Positions 27,331 to 40,431 of a DNA stretch of 64,000 nt are shown here, one piece after another. Under the pieces are notes generated by a model that was not told the DNA's origin, did no database searches, and saw only the letters and a list, made by a program, of their open reading frames with translations. Position 1 is the stretch's first letter. Each line of letters begins with the position of its first letter. Position numbers and translations under genes: made by a program. This DNA comes from Thioalkalivibrio versutus (GTDB taxonomy: Bacteria; Pseudomonadota; Gammaproteobacteria; Ectothiorhodospirales; Ectothiorhodospiraceae), in NCBI RefSeq assembly GCF_001999325.1, contig NZ_MVAR01000023.1, positions 1-64,000 on the forward strand, in the 5' to 3' direction.

Positions 27331-27358
27331 CGGCGCCGGGGGTTATTCTCCGGCGCCG
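27331..27358. terminator. Hairpin overlapping the fis stop codon
   Basis: Two copies of the self-complementary CGGCGCCG enclose 12 bases that contain the fis TAA (27343-27345). In the fis mRNA the stop codon would lie in the loop. It may end fis transcription or protect the 3' end. Confidence 0.45.
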
Positions 27359-27669
27359 TTCCCGTTGGTTCCCACCAGTCCGTGGGTGCGCAGCTTCTTG
27401 CGCAGGGTGGCGCGGTTGAGCCCGAGCAGGGCCGCCGCGCGGCTCTGGTTGCCCCCGCAGCGCTCCAGCACGCTGGCCAGGAGGGGGCGCTCCACCTCGT
27501 TCATCACCAGCGCGTAGAGATCGTGGCTGCTCTGCCCATCCAGGGTCTCGAAGTACTGGTCCAGTGCATGGCGCACGGACTCGGCCAGCACACAGTCGGA
27601 CGGGAGGACGCCTGCAACCGGCGTCTCGTGGACCTCTGGGTCCTGTTCGAGTGGCATGTTCATGCTCAT
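27343..27669 (-). CDS. fis: Fis-family nucleoid/transcription factor
   Basis: DNA-bending nucleoid protein that activates rRNA promoters and responds to growth phase. The 108-residue product has a variable N terminus and a conserved C-terminal helix-turn-helix, GGNQSRAAALLGLNRATLRKKL, preceded by the family's MNEVERPLLASVLE helix. I start at ATG 27669, which overlaps the dusB stop as ATGA with GAGG upstream; internal ATGs at 27663 and 27657 are weaker choices. The dusB-fis pair is the classical gammaproteobacterial operon. Confidence 0.94.
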   Translation of the reverse strand: MSMNMPLEQDPEVHETPVAGVLPSDCVLAESVRHALDQYFETLDGQSSHDLYALVMNEVERPLLASVLERCGGNQSRAAALLGLNRATLRKKLRTHGLVGTNGNGAGE

Positions 27670-28658
27670 GCAGCCTCGCTTGCGATTCCCGTCAGGTGGG
27701 CCCGAAGGCGCCACAGTTGTTCGCTGGCCGTGGGGGCGGCGAGAAGATCAGCCCGGGCCGCCCGGGTGCGGGCCTCGTCGAGACCCAGGCCCTGAAGATA
27801 CCAGCCCAGGTGCTTGCGCGCGATGCGCACGCCCTGCGGTTCGCCGTATTGGGCGTGCAATTCGCCAATGTGCTCCTCGATCAGGGCCAGGCGGGCGGCG
27901 CGCCCGGGTGCCGGCGGTATCGGTTCGCCCGCCAGCGCGGCCCGGATCTGGCCCGGGAGCCAGGGCTGGCCCTGGGCGGCACGCCCGATCATCACGCCCG
28001 CCGCACGGGTCGTATCCAGTACCTGCAGGGCCTTTTCGGGGCCGGTGATGTCGCCATTGGCGAGCACGGGGATGGAAACGGCCCGGACGATGCGCGCGAT
28101 GGCGGCGTAGTCCGTCTCTCCGCGATAGGCATCGGCCCGCGTGCGGCCATGCACGGTCAGCATCGCGATGCCGCAGTCCTCGGCAATGGCCGCGATGGTC
28201 TCGCCGTTGATCCGTTCGCGGTCGAGGCCCAGGCGCATCTTCAGGGTCACCGGGACCGTGACCGCGGTGGTGAGCGCCTGGAGCAGTTCGCGCACCCGTT
28301 CCGGCTCGCCCAGTAGCGCCGATCCGGCGGCCTTGCTGCAGACCTTCTTGGCCGGACAGCCGAGGTTCAGATCAATCACGTCGGCACCGCGGCGCACGTT
28401 CTCGCGCGCAGCCTCGGCCAGGGCCTCGGGTTCGTTACCCAGCAACTGTACGATGCGCGGGCGCGGCTCCTGGCGATGATCCAGGCGGTGGCGGCTCTTG
28501 TCGCTGGTCCATAGTCGGGTGTCGGAGGTCACCATCTCGGATACCGCCGCGCTGGCCCCCAGGCGGCGGGCCAGTAACCGAAACGGACGGTCGCTGACCC
28601 CGGCCATCGGCGCCAGAAACACGACAGGGTCGGGGAAGTGGTGAGTTCCGAGCTGCAT
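27666..28658 (-). CDS. dusB: tRNA-dihydrouridine synthase B
   Basis: FMN-dependent reductase that makes dihydrouridine in the D-loop of tRNAs. The 330-residue TIM-barrel protein starts with VVFLAPMAGVSDRPFR, contains QLLGNEP, NLGCPAKKVCSKAAGSALL with the catalytic Cys101, the FMN-binding LTVHGRTR and ANGDI motifs, and a C-terminal helical RNA-binding domain. It precedes fis, which fits DusB rather than DusA or DusC. A 110-base gap separates it from the DUF3426 gene. Confidence 0.96.
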   Translation of the reverse strand: MQLGTHHFPDPVVFLAPMAGVSDRPFRLLARRLGASAAVSEMVTSDTRLWTSDKSRHRLDHRQEPRPRIVQLLGNEPEALAEAARENVRRGADVIDLNLGCPAKKVCSKAAGSALLGEPERVRELLQALTTAVTVPVTLKMRLGLDRERINGETIAAIAEDCGIAMLTVHGRTRADAYRGETDYAAIARIVRAVSIPVLANGDITGPEKALQVLDTTRAAGVMIGRAAQGQPWLPGQIRAALAGEPIPPAPGRAARLALIEEHIGELHAQYGEPQGVRIARKHLGWYLQGLGLDEARTRAARADLLAAPTASEQLWRLRAHLTGIASEAA

Positions 28659-28768
28659 CGGGGCTATCGGGTCGGGAGCAAGCGGGTCAGTCTAGCAGCT
28701 AACCTGCGCGGTTTCCGGTGCGGTCGATCGCGAAACCATGTGAATGCGCGCGAGCTTGGACCCGGGAA

Positions 28769-29488
28769 TTACCGGGGCTGGATTTCGATGCCGGTGATGT
28801 GGCCATGAGGACTGGCAACGGCCAGACGCACGGAATGGGGGGAGTGGGCATTCATCGGTGCGTGGGTGTCGGTGTAGTCGTCGGGGGTTAGCCGGAGGGT
28901 GCCATGGGGCGTCCCAAGCTGGTCGGTCAGGCGGATATCGAGGATCGGCCAGGCCTGCCGGATCGGGCTCTCGAGCACGAATTGCAGGTGCAGAGTGCCA
29001 TCGCTGGTGGTGAAGAAATCGGGCGCCGAGGTGCGGACTTGGCCAGGGGCGCGCCGCGGGTGCCAGGTCGGGCAGGGGAGGGCCGCGCACACTTGTGCCC
29101 GGGCCTGGTCCAGCTGGGGACTCCGGTCCGGTGCCACGGGCGGGATTGCCAGTAGTTGCGCGCCCAGCAGCAGCATCAGGGCGGCGGCCAGCACGATCCC
29201 CGGCCAGGAGCGCCGGCGTGTTGCGTCTGCCGAGCCCAGGGGGCTTGCGTGGCGTTCGATGTTGAGGGGGATTGCAGCGCCCGGGGCCCGCTCGATGGCG
29301 TGGAGGGGCGCCTGCCGTGCCGGGAGGAGCCCTTGGCCCAGCACGCGTTCGCCCGCGCCGCCGATCTCCAGTGCCGGGAACAGATCGAACTCGGCATCGC
29401 AATTGGAGCAGTGCACTCGCCTCTGGCGGAGCTTGGCCCCGCGGGCGAGGGCGTGGGTGACGCCGCATTGGGGGCAGCGGGCCAGCAT
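28769..29488 (-). CDS. Zinc-ribbon and DUF3426 membrane protein
   Basis: Single-pass membrane protein of unknown function, 239 residues. An N-terminal zinc ribbon holds C5, C8, C27 and C30 (CPQC and CSNC), of the MJ0042 type. One membrane helix follows at about residues 94-115 (GIVLAAALMLLLGAQLLAI), and the C-terminal 120 residues are DUF3426, with the family-like stretch LQFVLESPIRQAWPILDIRLTD and a late ASPHGHITGI. Such genes sit between prmA and dusB in many Gammaproteobacteria, so the position is conserved. Here the 156-base gap before it is filled by a degraded foldback element, which probably changed how it is expressed. Confidence 0.88.
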   Translation of the reverse strand: MLARCPQCGVTHALARGAKLRQRRVHCSNCDAEFDLFPALEIGGAGERVLGQGLLPARQAPLHAIERAPGAAIPLNIERHASPLGSADATRRRSWPGIVLAAALMLLLGAQLLAIPPVAPDRSPQLDQARAQVCAALPCPTWHPRRAPGQVRTSAPDFFTTSDGTLHLQFVLESPIRQAWPILDIRLTDQLGTPHGTLRLTPDDYTDTHAPMNAHSPHSVRLAVASPHGHITGIEIQPR

Positions 29489-29489
29489 C

Positions 29490-29647
29490 CTACGGGCTGG
29501 GCGTCAGGTGTCGCGAGGATTCGCCCGATGGGGCCTGCTGATGGGCTTGCGGCGCGTTGCTGCAGCCGGGCGATCCTGTGCTTGCGGCGCCTTGCCGTTG
29601 AGAGCGATCGACTCGGCCGGGCGCGTCCATGACTCAGCGTCTCCCTA
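29490..29647. mobile_element. Degraded half copy of the foldback element
   Basis: Read on the minus strand from 29647, this spacer starts TAGGGAGACGCTGA, like the end of the 17530 element, and then keeps GAGTCGAT, a 12-base spacer of equal length, CAAGGCGC and a run matching GCCGCAA. By hand I count 34 identities in the 54 bases after CAAGGCGC without gaps, and recognisable similarity continues toward the element's centre. Only one arm is present, so it is probably an old, deleted insertion. Its outer end contains the prmA TAG stop codon, just as the intact copy supplies the DUF502 stop. Confidence 0.6.
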
Positions 29648-30526
29648 GCGCCGGCGGCCGCCGAGCAGGGCCCAGCCTTCGCGGCAGTCCTCGACGCCGA
29701 TATCGAAGGTGTCAGAGTAGGCCGCGATGACTTCGTCTGCCTGGCGTTCGAGCAGCCCGGCGAGCAGGATGCGTGCGCCCGGTTTCGCCGCCCGAGCCAA
29801 CTCCGGTGCCAGATCGATCAGCGGCTTGGCGAGGATGTTGGCCAGCACCAGGTCATAGGCCGCGTCGGGCACAGGGTGATCGGTCAGCCCCGTCTCCAGC
29901 TGTGCGGGCGGGATGGCGTTGGAGTCGGCATTGCTGCGGGTGGCTTGCACGGCCTGTTCATCGATGTCGATGCCCAGTGCATGGCGTGCGCCCAGCTTCA
30001 GGGCGGCGATCGCGAGGATGCCAGAGCCGCAGCCGTAGTCGAGGACCTCTTGATCGCGCGGTGGCTGCTGGGCCAGGGCGGCCAGGCACATCGCGGTGGT
30101 CGGGTGATTGCCGGTCCCGAAGGCAAGGCCGGGGTCCAGGCGCACGAAGGTGCCTTCCTCGATCGCCGGTTCATCCTCCCAGGAGGGCACGATCCAGAGT
30201 GCGCCGCCGCAATGGATGGCGCCAAGACCGTCCAGCCCGGCGCGGACCCAGTCCTGGTCCTCGATCGCCTGGACCTGGATCGCCTCCGGGGCCTGCGCTT
30301 GGCGCGCCAGCGCGGCGGCGGCGAGGTCCGCCTGGGTGGTGTCCGGGAACACCGCCTTCAGGCGCACGGTGGACCACAGGGGATGGGTGCCCAGGGGCGG
30401 CTCGAAGAGGGGTTCGTCTGCGGCGTCGAACAGCTCGACGCTGACGGCACCCAGTTCGAACAGGGTGTCCTCCAGCGGCTCGGCTTGTTCCGGGCTGATC
30501 TGGCATTCAAGTTCGGCAAGGCTCAT
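29645..30526 (-). CDS. prmA: Ribosomal protein L11 methyltransferase
   Basis: SAM-dependent trimethylation of ribosomal protein L11. The 293-residue protein has the N-terminal L11-binding domain (ELECQISPEQAEPLEDTLFELGA), a linker, and a Rossmann methyltransferase core with GTGNHPTTAMCL, motif I LDYGCGSGILAIAALKLGA, GIDIDEQAV and LVLANILAKPL. Length and motif order match E. coli PrmA. It lies 31 bases after accC on the same strand, as is common. Its stop codon falls in the end of a degraded foldback element. Confidence 0.97.
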   Translation of the reverse strand: MSLAELECQISPEQAEPLEDTLFELGAVSVELFDAADEPLFEPPLGTHPLWSTVRLKAVFPDTTQADLAAAALARQAQAPEAIQVQAIEDQDWVRAGLDGLGAIHCGGALWIVPSWEDEPAIEEGTFVRLDPGLAFGTGNHPTTAMCLAALAQQPPRDQEVLDYGCGSGILAIAALKLGARHALGIDIDEQAVQATRSNADSNAIPPAQLETGLTDHPVPDAAYDLVLANILAKPLIDLAPELARAAKPGARILLAGLLERQADEVIAAYSDTFDIGVEDCREGWALLGGRRR

Positions 30527-30557
30527 GGCATCAGGCTCGTGGCGCGAGGGGGAAGGG

Positions 30558-31904
30558 TCAGGCCTGTGCCTTGAGCTTCTTCTCGAGATAGTGGATATCG
30601 GTCTCGCCGCGCTGGAAGTTCGCGTCGATCATCAGGTCGTGGTGCAGCGCGACGTTGGTCTGGATGCCGTCCACCACGATCTCGCCCAGGGCGCCGCGCA
30701 TGCGCGCCAGCGCGATCTCGCGGCTGTTGCCGTGGGCGATCAGCTTGCCGATCATGGAGTCGTAGTACGGCGGCACCATGTAGCCGTTGTAGATGTGGGT
30801 ATCCATGCGGATGCCCGGTCCGCCCGGCGCGTGGTATTGCTGGATGGTGCCGGGGCTGGGCATGAAGGTACGGGGGTCTTCCGCATTGATGCGGCACTCG
30901 ATCGCGTGACCGGTGATGCGCACGTCGTCCTGCGTGTAGCCCAGGGGTTCCCCGGCGGCGATGCGGATCTGTTCGCGCACCAGATCGATGCCGGTGACCT
31001 GCTCGGTGACGGTGTGCTCGACCTGCAGCCGGGTGTTCATCTCGATGAAATAGAAGCCCCCGTTCTCGTACAGGAACTCGAAGGTCCCGGCGCCGCGGTA
31101 GCCGATCTCCTGACAGGCGCGGATCAGACGTTCGGCCATGGCCTGGCGCTGGTCATCGGTAATGCCAGGGGCCGGTGCCTCCTCGATGACCTTCTGGTGG
31201 CGTCGCTGCATGGAGCAGTCACGTTCGCCCAGGCAGACGGCGTTGCCGTGGCTGTCGGCGAGGATCTGGAACTCCACGTGGCGCGGGTGTTCCAGGTACT
31301 TCTCCATGTACAGGGCGTCATTGCCGAACCCCTGCTGCGCCTCGTTGCGGGTCAGCGATATGGCGTTCAGCAGCGCGCCCTCGGTGTGTACCACACGCAT
31401 GCCGCGCCCGCCCCCGCCGGCGGCGGCCTTGATGATGACCGGGTAACCGATCTCGCGCGCCAGCGCCAGGTTGGTGTCCGCGTCGTCGCCCAGGGCGCCG
31501 CCGGAGCCGGGGACGCAGGGCACGTTGGCCTCCAGCATCGACTGCTTCGCGGAGACCTTGTCGCCCATCAGACGGATGGTCTCGGCGCGCGGACCGATGA
31601 AGGCGAAGCCCGAAGACTCCACTCGTTCGGCGAAGTCCGCGTTTTCCGACAGGAAGCCGTAGCCCGGGTGGATCGCTCCGGCGTCGGTGACCTCGGCGGC
31701 CGCGATCAGCGCGGGAATGTTCAGGTAGCTCTCGCCCGAGGCCGCGGGGCCGATGCAGACCGACTCGTCCGCCAGGCGAACGTGCTTCAGGTCGCGGTCG
31801 GCGCTGGAGTGGGCGGCGACGGTGGCAATGCCCATTTCGCGGCAGGCACGCAGGACCCGCAGGGCGATCTCGCCGCGGTTGGCGATCAGAATTTTCTCAA
31901 ACAT
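30558..31904 (-). CDS. accC: Acetyl-CoA carboxylase biotin carboxylase subunit
   Basis: ATP-grasp enzyme that carboxylates the biotin on AccB with bicarbonate, the first half-reaction of fatty-acid synthesis. The 448-residue protein has the N-terminal [21 protein letters not shown], the glycine-rich lid [12 protein letters not shown], the [14 protein letters not shown] segment, [14 protein letters not shown] with metal and catalytic residues, and the C-terminal half ending in [11 protein letters not shown]. Length equals that of E. coli AccC. It is 51 bases downstream of accB. Confidence 0.98.
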   Translation of the reverse strand: MFEKILIANRGEIALRVLRACREMGIATVAAHSSADRDLKHVRLADESVCIGPAASGESYLNIPALIAAAEVTDAGAIHPGYGFLSENADFAERVESSGFAFIGPRAETIRLMGDKVSAKQSMLEANVPCVPGSGGALGDDADTNLALAREIGYPVIIKAAAGGGGRGMRVVHTEGALLNAISLTRNEAQQGFGNDALYMEKYLEHPRHVEFQILADSHGNAVCLGERDCSMQRRHQKVIEEAPAPGITDDQRQAMAERLIRACQEIGYRGAGTFEFLYENGGFYFIEMNTRLQVEHTVTEQVTGIDLVREQIRIAAGEPLGYTQDDVRITGHAIECRINAEDPRTFMPSPGTIQQYHAPGGPGIRMDTHIYNGYMVPPYYDSMIGKLIAHGNSREIALARMRGALGEIVVDGIQTNVALHHDLMIDANFQRGETDIHYLEKKLKAQA

Positions 31905-31955
31905 GCTCGAACCTGTTTCCAGCGAAGCCGGGGGTGTGAGGCCCGGCGGATGGGT

Positions 31956-32408
31956 TCATCCGATGATGAACAGCGGCTGCCCGTATTCCACCGGGTTGCC
32001 GTTCTCGACCAGGATGTCGCGGATGGTGCCGCCCTGGTCGGCCTCGATCGGGTTGAGCATCTTCATGGCCTCGATGATGCAGAGGGTCTCGCCGGCCTCC
32101 ACCGTCTGGCCGACCTCGACGAACGGCTTGGAGCCCGGGCTCGGCGCCCGGTAGAAGGTGCCGACCATGGGTGCGGTGACCCGATGACCGTCCATTTCCG
32201 GTGCGGCCTCCGTCGCGCCCGCCGGGGCTGCGGTCGGGGCCGCCGCGGCGGGCGCCGCTGGGGGCAATGGGGCCGGGGCGGCGGCCATGGGCGTCCCACT
32301 GGCGGAGCGGGTGATGCGCACCGACTCCTCGCCTTCGTGGATCTCGATCTCGTGGATGCCGCTCTCGTCGAGCAGGTCGATCAGTTTCTTGACCTTGCGA
32401 ATGTCCAT
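31956..32408 (-). CDS. accB: Acetyl-CoA carboxylase biotin carboxyl carrier protein
   Basis: Carries biotin between AccC and the AccAD transferase. The 150-residue protein has an N-terminal segment ([23 protein letters not shown]), an alanine-proline hinge at about residues 38-68, and a biotinyl domain whose target lysine is K116 in [11 protein letters not shown]. The PRM-like thumb region is present ([14 protein letters not shown]). It follows aroQ by nine bases and precedes accC. Confidence 0.98.
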   Translation of the reverse strand: MDIRKVKKLIDLLDESGIHEIEIHEGEESVRITRSASGTPMAAAPAPLPPAAPAAAAPTAAPAGATEAAPEMDGHRVTAPMVGTFYRAPSPGSKPFVEVGQTVEAGETLCIIEAMKMLNPIEADQGGTIRDILVENGNPVEYGQPLFIIG

Positions 32409-32417
32409 GGAAGCCTC

Positions 32418-32858
32418 TTAGTCCTTGATAGCTGCAAGAGCCGCATCCAGCGCCAGCCGGTAGCCAATGACGCCGAAGCCACTGACCAGGCCGGCGGCGA
32501 CATCGCTCAGGCGCGAGGTCTGGCGGAAGGGCTCGCGGGCGTGGATGTTGCTGATATGGATCTCGTAGAACGGGATGGCGACGCCCAGCAGGGCATCGCG
32601 CAGGCTGACACTGGTGTGGGTCAGGCCGCCCGGATTGATCAGGATGTGCTCCACGCCCTCGCCGGCGGCGGCGTGGATGCGGTCGATCAGGTCGCCTTCG
32701 TGATTGCTCTGGAAGCAGTCGAGGGTTGCGCCGGCCTGTTCCGCCCGGGCTTTAAGGTCGGTCTCGATGTCCGCCAGGGTCTGTACGCCGTAGCGCTCCG
32801 GCTCCCGCTGTCCCAGCAGGTTCAGGTTGGGGCCGTTGAGCAGCAGTATGGACGCCAT
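32418..32858 (-). CDS. aroQ: 3-dehydroquinate dehydratase, type II
   Basis: Third step of the shikimate pathway. The 146-residue dodecameric type II enzyme shows [19 protein letters not shown] with the catalytic tyrosine and arginine, [28 protein letters not shown] and [14 protein letters not shown] with the catalytic histidine. I start at the ATG of [10 protein letters not shown] rather than one 48 bases earlier, which would add an unrelated tail. It is the first gene of the accB-accC-prmA row, so the promoter should lie in the roughly 190 bases upstream; that gap also holds an 8-bp stem (TCCAGCGC/GCGCTGGA, 32963-32981). Confidence 0.96.
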   Translation of the reverse strand: MASILLLNGPNLNLLGQREPERYGVQTLADIETDLKARAEQAGATLDCFQSNHEGDLIDRIHAAAGEGVEHILINPGGLTHTSVSLRDALLGVAIPFYEIHISNIHAREPFRQTSRLSDVAAGLVSGFGVIGYRLALDAALAAIKD

Positions 32859-33047
32859 GGCAGGGGGAATCGGTAGCGATCCTGTCGAGAATGGACGCGA
32901 TTGCACCGAAAAATCACGATGCAGCGAATGATCGGGATTCTGCCGCAGGAAGGGTAGGAGTGTCCAGCGCGAGGCGCTGGAGACGTCGCCAGAATGGGGT
33001 CGGCCCGGCCTCGGCTAGCGCCGGGGTGGTGGGCCGGAACGTGCAGT

Positions 33048-33710
33048 TTAGTCGGCGGTGAGCGGGAACAGGGTGAGTTCGACGCGGCGGTTCTGTTCGC
33101 GGCCCGCATCGGTGTCGTTGGTAGCGACCGGCTGGTGCGGCCCGAGGCCGATGGTGTGCACCCGCACCGGCTGCACGCCACGGCGGATCAGGGCCTGACC
33201 CACGCTCTCGGCACGGCGCTCGGAGAGGTCCATGTTGTATTCCACCCGGCCGGTGCTGTCGGTGTGACCGGCGATCTCGATCCCGGTCTGATCGAACTCC
33301 TCCAGCACCAGTGCGACCGAGTCGAGGACGTCATGGAACTGCGGCTTGATCTCGCTGCGATCGAAATCGAAGGTGATGTTGCTCGGCATGTTGAGGATGA
33401 TGTTGTCGCCATCGCGGGTCACGCTCACGCCGGTGCCGCGCAGCTGTTCGCGCAGGGCATCCTCCTGGCGGTCCATGTAGTTGCCGATGGCGCCACCGGC
33501 TAGGGCCCCGATGCCGGCGCCAATCATGGCGCGCTGGGTGCGGTTGCGACTGCTGGTGACGCTACCGAGCACCGCACCGGTGGCGGCCCCGATGCCGGCC
33601 CCGATGGTGGCTCGGGAGACGCGTTCTTCCCCGGTGTACGGATCCGTGGTGGTGCAGCCCACCACCAGTACCAGGGCGCTGGTGACGGCCAGGGCGAGAA
33701 TGCGTTGCAT
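33048..33710 (-). CDS. OmpA-family lipoprotein with glycine-zipper domain
   Basis: Predicted outer-membrane lipoprotein that grips peptidoglycan. The 220-residue precursor has a lipobox LVVGC with the lipidated cysteine at residue 19; residue 20 is Thr, so outer-membrane sorting is expected. A glycine-zipper stretch (TIGAGIGAATGAVLG and MIGAGIGALAGGAIGNY) follows, and then an OmpA C-terminal domain with FDFDRSEIKP, IAGHTDSTGRVEYNMDLSERRA and GREQNRRVELTL. It resembles E. coli YiaD. A start at ATG 33710 with GGGAGA upstream fits the signal sequence. It stands apart from aroE by 102 bases and is probably transcribed alone. Confidence 0.92.
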   Translation of the reverse strand: MQRILALAVTSALVLVVGCTTTDPYTGEERVSRATIGAGIGAATGAVLGSVTSSRNRTQRAMIGAGIGALAGGAIGNYMDRQEDALREQLRGTGVSVTRDGDNIILNMPSNITFDFDRSEIKPQFHDVLDSVALVLEEFDQTGIEIAGHTDSTGRVEYNMDLSERRAESVGQALIRRGVQPVRVHTIGLGPHQPVATNDTDAGREQNRRVELTLFPLTAD

Positions 33711-33812
33711 GATGAATCTCCCAGTATTCGCTGGCCCCGTGCGGATACGGGGCAATAGGTTCAGCTTGCGCTGTGGCGCGTGAACCGTCCATGAACCCGG
33801 GTTGTGGGTGGG

Positions 33813-37270
<3,458 letters not shown>

Positions 37271-39945
37271 TCAGGCGGTTGTCGCCAGCGCCGGCGGACT
37301 TCGCAGTAGACGACTTCTTCGCCGGGGTCTTCTTGGCGGTGGTCTTCTTCGCGCCCGTCTTGCTGGCGGTGGCCTTCTTCTTGGTCGCCGGTTTTTTCGC
37401 GGATGTCGACTTGGCGGTCGACTTGGCCGACGTCTTGCTGGCGGTCTTGCCCTCGGTCTTGCTAGAGGACTTGGCAGCGGTCTTGCCCGTGGACTTGGTC
37501 GCCCCCTTGCGTCCGCGGCCCTTGCGTTCCGGGGCGGCGGCGATCAGTTCCTGGCACTGTTCCAGCGTCAGGGACTTGGGGTCGGTCTCTTTCGGGATCT
37601 TGGCGTTCTTGTTGCCGTCGGTCACGTAGGGGCCGTAGCGCCCGTTCAGGACCTGGATGCCTTCCGCGTCGAAGCTCTTGATGAAGCGTTCGGCGTCCTT
37701 TTTCTTCTTCTCGGCGACGACCTCCAGCGCGCGTGGCAGCTCGATGCTCCAGACATCGTCGTCCGGGCCCAGCGACGCGTACTTGGAGCCGTACTTCACG
37801 TACGGGCCAAAGCGGCCGATGTTGACCATCACCGGTTCGCCCTCGGGGGTCTCGCCGAGATCGCGCGGCAGCTTGAACAGCTCCAGCGCCTCCTCGAGGG
37901 TGACCTTGTCCATCTTCTGCCCGGGCAGCAGGCCGGCGAAGCGCGGCTTCTCCTCGTCGTCCTTGGTGCCGATCTGCACGATCGGTCCGAACCGGCCCAG
38001 GCGTACGCTGACCGGGCGCCCGCTTTGCGGGTCGGGGCCCAGCTCGCGCGATTGCACGGCCTCGGCGCGGGTCACGTTCTCTTCTTTTTCCTTCACCCGG
38101 TCGCGGAAGTCGCCCCAGAACGCTTCCAGCACCGGGACCCAGTCCTTCTCGCCGCGCGAGATGGCATCCAGCTCGTCTTCCAGCTTCGCGGTGAAGTCAT
38201 AGTCCACGTAGCGGTCGAAGTGCTGGGTCAGGAAGCTGTTCACGATCCGGCCGGTGTCGGTCGGGATGAAGCGCTTGCCATCCATCTCTACGTACTCGCG
38301 CGACTGCAGGGTGGAGATGATGCTGGCGTAGGTAGAGGGGCGGCCGATCCCGTATTCCTCCAGCGTCTTCACCAGGCTGGCCTCGGTGTAGCGCGGCGGC
38401 GGCTCGGTGAAGTGCTGGTCGGCGGTGACTTCGTTCAGTTTGACGCTGTCGCCCTCGGCCATTTCCGGCAGGCGCTTGTCCTCGTCGTCGTCCTGCGTGT
38501 CGTCGCGGCCCTCCTGGTAGACCGCGATGAAGCCGGGGTCGACCAGGGTGGAGCCGGTAGCGCGGAACTGGTGCTGGGTCTCGCCCGGGACCAGGTCAGC
38601 AGCGACGGTGTCGAAGGTCGCGTGGATCATTTGGCAGGCGACGGTGCGCTTCCAGATCAGGTCGTACAGGCGTGCCTGGTCGCTGCTTAGGCGATCGCGT
38701 ATCTCGTTCGGCACGTGGCGCACGGAGGTCGGGCGGATGGCCTCGTGGGCCTCCTGCGCGTTCTTGGACTTGGTCTTGTACTGGCGCGGGCTGTCGGGGA
38801 CATTGTTGGCCCCGTAGCGCTCCTCGATCAGACCGCGGATTTCGCCGATCGCCTCGCCGGCCAGGGCCACCGAGTCGGTACGCATGTAGGTGATCAGGCC
38901 GATCGCGCCGGAGCCCAGATCGATCCCTTCGTAGAGCTGCTGGGCGGTGCGCATGGTGCGGCTGGCGGTGAAGCCGAGCTTGCGCGAGGCCTCCTGCTGC
39001 AGGGTCGAGGTGGTGAACGGCGCGGCCGGGTTGCGGCGGCGCTGCTTCTTCTCGACCTTGGCGACCCGGAGCTCGCCGCTGGCGGCGTCGGTCAGGCGTT
39101 TCTGGGCGTCGTGCGCCAGTTCGGTGCTGTTGAGGTCGAACTGGTCCAGCTTGTTGCCGTCCAGGTGGGTCAGGCGCGCGGTGAATGACTGGCCCTGACG
39201 CTCGGTCAGGGCGTCGAGCGTCCAGTACTCGCGTGCGACGAAGGCCTCGATCTCGTTCTCGCGCTCGGCAATCATGCGCAGGGCCGGACTCTGCACGCGC
39301 CCGGCGGACAGGCCGCGCTTGATCTTGCGCCACAACAGCGGCGAGAGGTTGAAGCCGACCAGGTAGTCCAGCGCGCGGCGCGCCTGCTGGGCGTCGATCA
39401 GCGGCTGGGCCAGGTCGCGCGGGTGCTCGATCGCTTCCTGGATCGCCTTCTTGGTGATCTCGTGGAACACCACCCGGTGCACGTCGCGGTTTTCCAGCAG
39501 GCCGCGTTCGCGCAGGACCTCGTGGAGGTGCCAGGAGATCGCCTCGCCTTCACGGTCGGGGTCAGTCGCGAGGATCAGGTCGTCGGACTTCTTCAGCGCC
39601 TTGGCGATCGCCTCGATCTGTTTCTCGCTGCGCTCGATGATGTCGTACTTCATCCGGAAGCCGTCTTCCGGATCCACCGCGCCCTCCTTGGGTACGAGAT
39701 CGCGTACGTGGCCATACGAGGCGAGGACCTGGTAGTCGGGACCCAGGTACTTCTCGATGGTCTTGCCCTTGGCGGGGGACTCTACAATGACGAGGTGCTT
39801 GCTCATGTGGCTCGGGACCGTCTCCGTGGCAGCGGGTTCCGTGTCGGGGCGGTGGCGGTTGCAAGCATGCAACCGGGTTCACGGGCGCTAAAGACTAGAT
39901 GAGGAAAACGCCCGTGGCTACCGCGTAACCATCGAAAGACGGTGA

Positions 39946-40431
39946 TCAGTGCAGATAATCCACGGCACTGGGGCCCGAGTCGTCGCGCATGACCTCTTCC
40001 AGGCGGGAATAGGCGATCGCGTCGTCGGGCTGGTTGAACAGCACCATCAACACCACCCAGCGCAGCTGGTCGAGGTCGATCTCCTCGGCATCCAGCTCCA
40101 TGACGCGATCCAGCACCAGCTCGCGGGTGCCGGCCGTCAGCAGGCCGTTCTGCTCCAGGTGCAGCAGGAAGCCGTGAGACTCGGTGTCCAGGCGCTTGCG
40201 CTCCTCGGGGGCGTAGATCCGCTGGGCGGCACCGTCCCCGCCGCGGCCTGCCAACGGGGCCTCGCTCATCAGGCGGTCCAGCCAGCCGAGGGCGCGATCG
40301 ATCTCGCGCCGGGCGAAACCGGCCTCCACCAGGTGGCGCTCCAGTTCCGAGCGGTCCGGCTCCTCGTCGGATTCCTCGTCGATGGTGTGCTCAAAGAGAT
40401 ACATGAGCACATCCAGCACGTTCTCGTTCAT
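39946..40431 (-). CDS. smg: Smg family protein (DUF494)
   Basis: Cytoplasmic protein of unknown function, 161 residues, of the Smg/DUF494 family that is nearly always next to dprA. Recognisable parts are MNENVLDVLMYLFEHTIDE, an acidic stretch, ALGWLDRL, RIYAPEERKRLDTESHGFLLHLEQNGLLTAGTRELVLDRVMEL and the late LRWVVLMVLFNQP. No enzyme motif or membrane segment is visible. Its ATG overlaps the dprA stop by four bases and topA follows 139 bases downstream. Confidence 0.94.
   Translation of the reverse strand: MNENVLDVLMYLFEHTIDEESDEEPDRSELERHLVEAGFARREIDRALGWLDRLMSEAPLAGRGGDGAAQRIYAPEERKRLDTESHGFLLHLEQNGLLTAGTRELVLDRVMELDAEEIDLDQLRWVVLMVLFNQPDDAIAYSRLEEVMRDDSGPSAVDYLH

Noticed and set aside
30108-32876. 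Very long open frame on the plus strand opposite accC and accB (over 900 codons)
   Set aside because: It is an antisense shadow of high-GC genes: it lies across prmA, accC and accB, has no recognisable domain, and its residue composition follows the third-codon bias of the opposite strand.
37400-37500. Frameshift or assembly error in the repetitive 3' end of topA
   Set aside because: The frame stays open with a consistent Lys/Ala/Thr composition to a clean stop; such tails are known in other bacterial TopA proteins.
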